A DNA stretch of 15,788 bases from UBA3210 sp963610315 (GTDB lineage: Bacteria; Bacillota_I; Bacilli_A; RFN20; CAG-449). The translations under genes were made by a program, and so were the position numbers. How positions within the stretch are numbered: the stretch's first letter is position 1; each line of letters opens with the position of its first letter. The notes beneath the pieces are model-generated. The model ran no database searches. It was given only the letters and a program-made list of their open reading frames with translations, and had not been told where the DNA came from. Positions 13,936 through 15,788 of the stretch are shown here, piece after piece. The stretch spans positions 1-15,788 of the forward strand of contig CAVDMV010000029.1 of the NCBI GenBank assembly GCA_963610315.1, written 5' to 3'.

Positions 13936-14695
13936 TAATATCATTAAGATAATCTTAATCTCAGTATTATGCGTTTTCGCATTAGGTGCATTTATTACAT
14001 TATCTTGTATTTTCTTTACGGCAGAACAATGGGCAATTCTAGGTAGATCAACTTATGAAACTTTAATTCAAACATTTATCGCGACTACCTTATCTTATCT
14101 AGTTGGTATTCCCGTTGGCGTCATCTTAAACATCACCGCGAAGAATGGTTTAAGACCAAATAAATATATTAACTTTGTCTTAGGACTTATCGTTAATATC
14201 TTAAGAAGTATTCCTTGCTTAATCTTAGTTGTTATCTGTATGCCTTGGACGAGAGCTTGGTTTACGAGAGGGACTGGCGCGTGGTATGCCATTCTTATTC
14301 CTTTATTTGTCACAGCCTTTGGTTTTGCTTCAAGAATGGTAGAACAATCTTTACAAGAAGTTCCTTCAGGAGAAATAGAAGCTTTTAGATCATTAGGCGC
14401 GAGTGATTTGCAAATAATCACCAAGGTATTAATTCCTGAAGCGAGATCGAGTTTAATTTCTGGGGCCGCGGTTACTGGAGTAACATTATTAGGATATACA
14501 TCATTCGCTTACAATATTGCCGCGGGTGGTTTAATATCAACAATTTATACATATTACTCAAGAAATACAGGAGACTTTATGTCTAGTTGGTATTTCTGGG
14601 CATTAATTATCATTGTCGTTGTCATTGTACAACTTATGCAAGAATTAGGTTTATTCATTTCAAAAAAATTAGATAAAAGGAGAAAATTAAAATGA
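13922..14695 (+). CDS. metI: Methionine ABC transporter, permease MetI
   Basis: The 257-aa membrane permease partner of MetN. Hydrophobic segments lie near 8-33, 47-72, 84-109, 122-140, 180-205 and 223-246. The EAA loop that contacts the ATPase, EAFRSLGASDLQIITKVLIP (153-172), is a near-perfect MetI match, followed by EARSSLISG. The start at 13922 is preferred over the in-frame ATG at 13904 because GAGGAG (13906-13911) lies ten bases before it and overlaps the upstream candidate. It overlaps the end of metN by 14 bases and the start of metQ by four (ATGA), so the three are translationally coupled. The protein is longer than the roughly 217 aa of E. coli MetI, mainly through an extra N-terminal hydrophobic segment. 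The TGA stop shows that TGA is not read as Trp here. Confidence 0.93.
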   Translation: MKQNNNIIKIILISVLCVFALGAFITLSCIFFTAEQWAILGRSTYETLIQTFIATTLSYLVGIPVGVILNITAKNGLRPNKYINFVLGLIVNILRSIPCLILVVICMPWTRAWFTRGTGAWYAILIPLFVTAFGFASRMVEQSLQEVPSGEIEAFRSLGASDLQIITKVLIPEARSSLISGAAVTGVTLLGYTSFAYNIAAGGLISTIYTYYSRNTGDFMSSWYFWALIIIVVVIVQLMQELGLFISKKLDKRRKLK

Positions 14696-15558
14696 AAAAA
14701 TTAAATAAAGTATTAACATTATCAGTAGCTACATTATCATTAGGCTTTGCTTTAGCAGGCTTCTCTAGCTGCGGAAATGGAGGAGATGATAAAACAATCT
14801 CAGTCGCCGCGAGTGACGTACCTCATGCAGAAATCCTAAATGAAGCAGTTAAAGGTATCTTAGAAAGCAAAGGCTACACATTAAAAGTAGCTACATTAGA
14901 CTGGACTTTACAAAATGATGCAGTCGCGAATGGTGAATACGATGCAAACTATTTCCAACACATTCCATATTTATCAACATATGCTGGTAAAGTAGAATTA
15001 ACTGCAACTTGTAAAGTACATTATGAACCTTTAGGAATTTATAAAGGTAAAAAAGCTACTTTAGAAGGCGTTACAAGTGTTGAAGTTTGTGATGATGATT
15101 CTAATGCGATTAGAGCTTTACAATTATTAAAAGCTAAAGGCGTTATTACAGGTGATTTACCAATTGATGCAGCAGGGGAAAAATTAACTTTCACTGATAA
15201 AGAATGGACTTCAAGTAATGGGGTTAAAGTATATTTAATCGCAGAAAACTTACTCGCTCAATCTAGAGGCGATTATGATATTGCTTGCTTACCATGTAAT
15301 ACTGCTTTAACAGGTAATATTTCTTCTACTGAAAGAATCGCGGTTGAAGATGATCCTACACAAGTATCTGCAAAAGCAAATGTCCTTGCAGTAAGAAAAT
15401 ATGATTATTTAAATAATACAACTTATAAAACTAAGATTGATGTATTAACAGATGCATTATTATCAACAACAGTTTCAGAATATGTTGCGACTAAATATTC
15501 AGGAAATATCACTTGTGATTCTTCTTCTCAAATCGATTTAAGATCATCAATTAAATAA
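14692..15558 (+). CDS. metQ: Methionine-binding lipoprotein MetQ (NlpA family)
   Basis: The 288-aa substrate-binding protein of the transporter, anchored to the outer face of the membrane by lipid at Cys27 in GFSSC. Mature-protein motifs typical of NlpA/MetQ are SVAASDVPHAEIL (37-49), LDWTLQNDAVANGEYDANYFQHIPYL near 69-94 (the ligand-site region) and AENLLAQSRGDYDIACLPCNTAL near 184-206. GGAG at 14680-14683 lies eight bases before the ATG, inside metI. A strong terminator follows. Methionine specificity is supported by the NIL-type MetN and the methionine T-box; the binding pocket cannot be checked by eye. Confidence 0.94.
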   Translation: MKKLNKVLTLSVATLSLGFALAGFSSCGNGGDDKTISVAASDVPHAEILNEAVKGILESKGYTLKVATLDWTLQNDAVANGEYDANYFQHIPYLSTYAGKVELTATCKVHYEPLGIYKGKKATLEGVTSVEVCDDDSNAIRALQLLKAKGVITGDLPIDAAGEKLTFTDKEWTSSNGVKVYLIAENLLAQSRGDYDIACLPCNTALTGNISSTERIAVEDDPTQVSAKANVLAVRKYDYLNNTTYKTKIDVLTDALLSTTVSEYVATKYSGNITCDSSSQIDLRSSIK

Positions 15559-15574
15559 ACTAAAATTAATACAA

Positions 15575-15611
15575 AAATGGTTAGTGAGGCTTCTCACTAA
15601 CCATTTCTTTT
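15575..15611 (+). terminator. Strong terminator of the metNIQ operon
   Basis: A perfect 14-bp stem, AAATGGTTAGTGAG (15575-15588) and CTCACTAACCATTT (15593-15606), with loop GCTT, followed by CTTTT. The A and T arms make it usable in both directions. Confidence 0.93.
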
Positions 15612-15680
15612 GTGAAAAATTATAAATAGATTTATAAAATAAATCATGTTATTAAATTATTAATAAAGGAGGCTCACACA

Positions 15681-15788
15681 ATATCATATTATTTAAATAA
15701 AAGTAACGATTCATATTTTGATTGTTTACGTTAAAAAATATTTATTGATAAATCTGGACTTATTAATGTTACCAATTCTAATTTGAGA
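15681..15788 (+). pseudogene. 5' end of an AAA-ATPase_like (PF09820-type) gene with lost start and internal stop
   Basis: A strong ribosome binding site AAAGGAGG (15665-15672) is followed eight bases later by ATA, then an open frame that runs to the window edge apart from one TAA at 15732-15734. The translation is SYYLNKSNDSYFDCLR, stop, KIFIDKSGLINVTNSNLR. This matches the N-terminus I know from AAA-ATPase_like proteins that carry a PD-(D/E)XK nuclease domain (YLNPGNDxF, then IYVDKTGLIxxTN). Initiation should fall where ATA is and a serine codon is common where TAA is; each is one substitution away from a working codon. Two independent lesions at the expected places argue for a decayed gene. 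The rest lies outside the window. Both changes could also be sequencing errors. Confidence 0.6.

Noticed and set aside
14095..14424. A 109-codon - strand frame inside metI
   Set aside because: It lies wholly within a confident gene and shows no recognisable protein features; a shadow frame. The other - strand frames (361-543, 1701-1964, 5157-5378, 11667-11885) were rejected on the same grounds; only 1701-1964 extends past a confident gene, over the 3' end of the aminopeptidase gene and the frameshifted lipoprotein region.
1..15788. Mycoplasma-type genetic code (TGA as Trp)
   Set aside because: TGG is used for Trp throughout and TGA ends metI in an ATGA overlap with metQ.

Overview
The window is about 28-30% GC. 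All confident genes lie on the + strand and are packed into short-spaced or overlapping operons with Shine-Dalgarno sites. TGG encodes Trp, and TGA is used as a stop in the ATGA overlap between the MetI and MetQ genes, so this is the standard bacterial code and not the mycoplasma code. Low GC, serine-rich lipoprotein linkers, a T-box leader and sigma-A-like promoters suggest an uncultured low-GC Firmicutes/Bacilli, perhaps a gut lineage related to Erysipelotrichales or RF39. That placement is inference.

Layout. (1) 38-1811: a divergent guanylate kinase-like protein and an M29 aminopeptidase. (2) 1878-2335: what looks like one small lipoprotein gene broken by a frameshift, ending in a run of eight G. 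(3) 2499-5060: a strong promoter, a lipoprotein with a ComEC-type metallo-beta-lactamase domain, an unrecognised 139-aa protein, a tyrosine phosphatase, then one or two hairpin terminators. (4) 5149-10825: a six-gene run of nitroreductase, cysteine desulfurase, TtcA-like tRNA thiolase, a serine-rich lipoprotein whose C-terminus reads as a barnase-type ribonuclease, a lipoprotein with two thioredoxin-like domains, and an alpha/beta hydrolase. (5) 10927-12576: a PAS-GGDEF-GAF diguanylate cyclase with its own near-consensus promoter and terminator. (6) 12685-15611: an extended -10 promoter, a methionine-type T-box leader with terminator, then metN-metI-metQ and a 14-bp terminator hairpin. (7) From 15681: the start of an AAA-ATPase_like gene with ATA where ATG is expected and an in-frame TAA, probably a pseudogene running off the window.

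How the genes work together. The desulfurase and TtcA-like enzyme make a plausible sulfur-relay pair for tRNA thiolation. MetNIQ imports methionine under control that should sense uncharged tRNA-Met. Four or five products are lipid-anchored outside the membrane; two of them (the ComEC-like MBL protein and the barnase-like RNase) look like nucleic-acid-active enzymes, which suggests cell-surface nucleic-acid processing. That is the most interesting theme here. I see no CRISPR array, rRNA, tRNA, insertion sequence or defence island.
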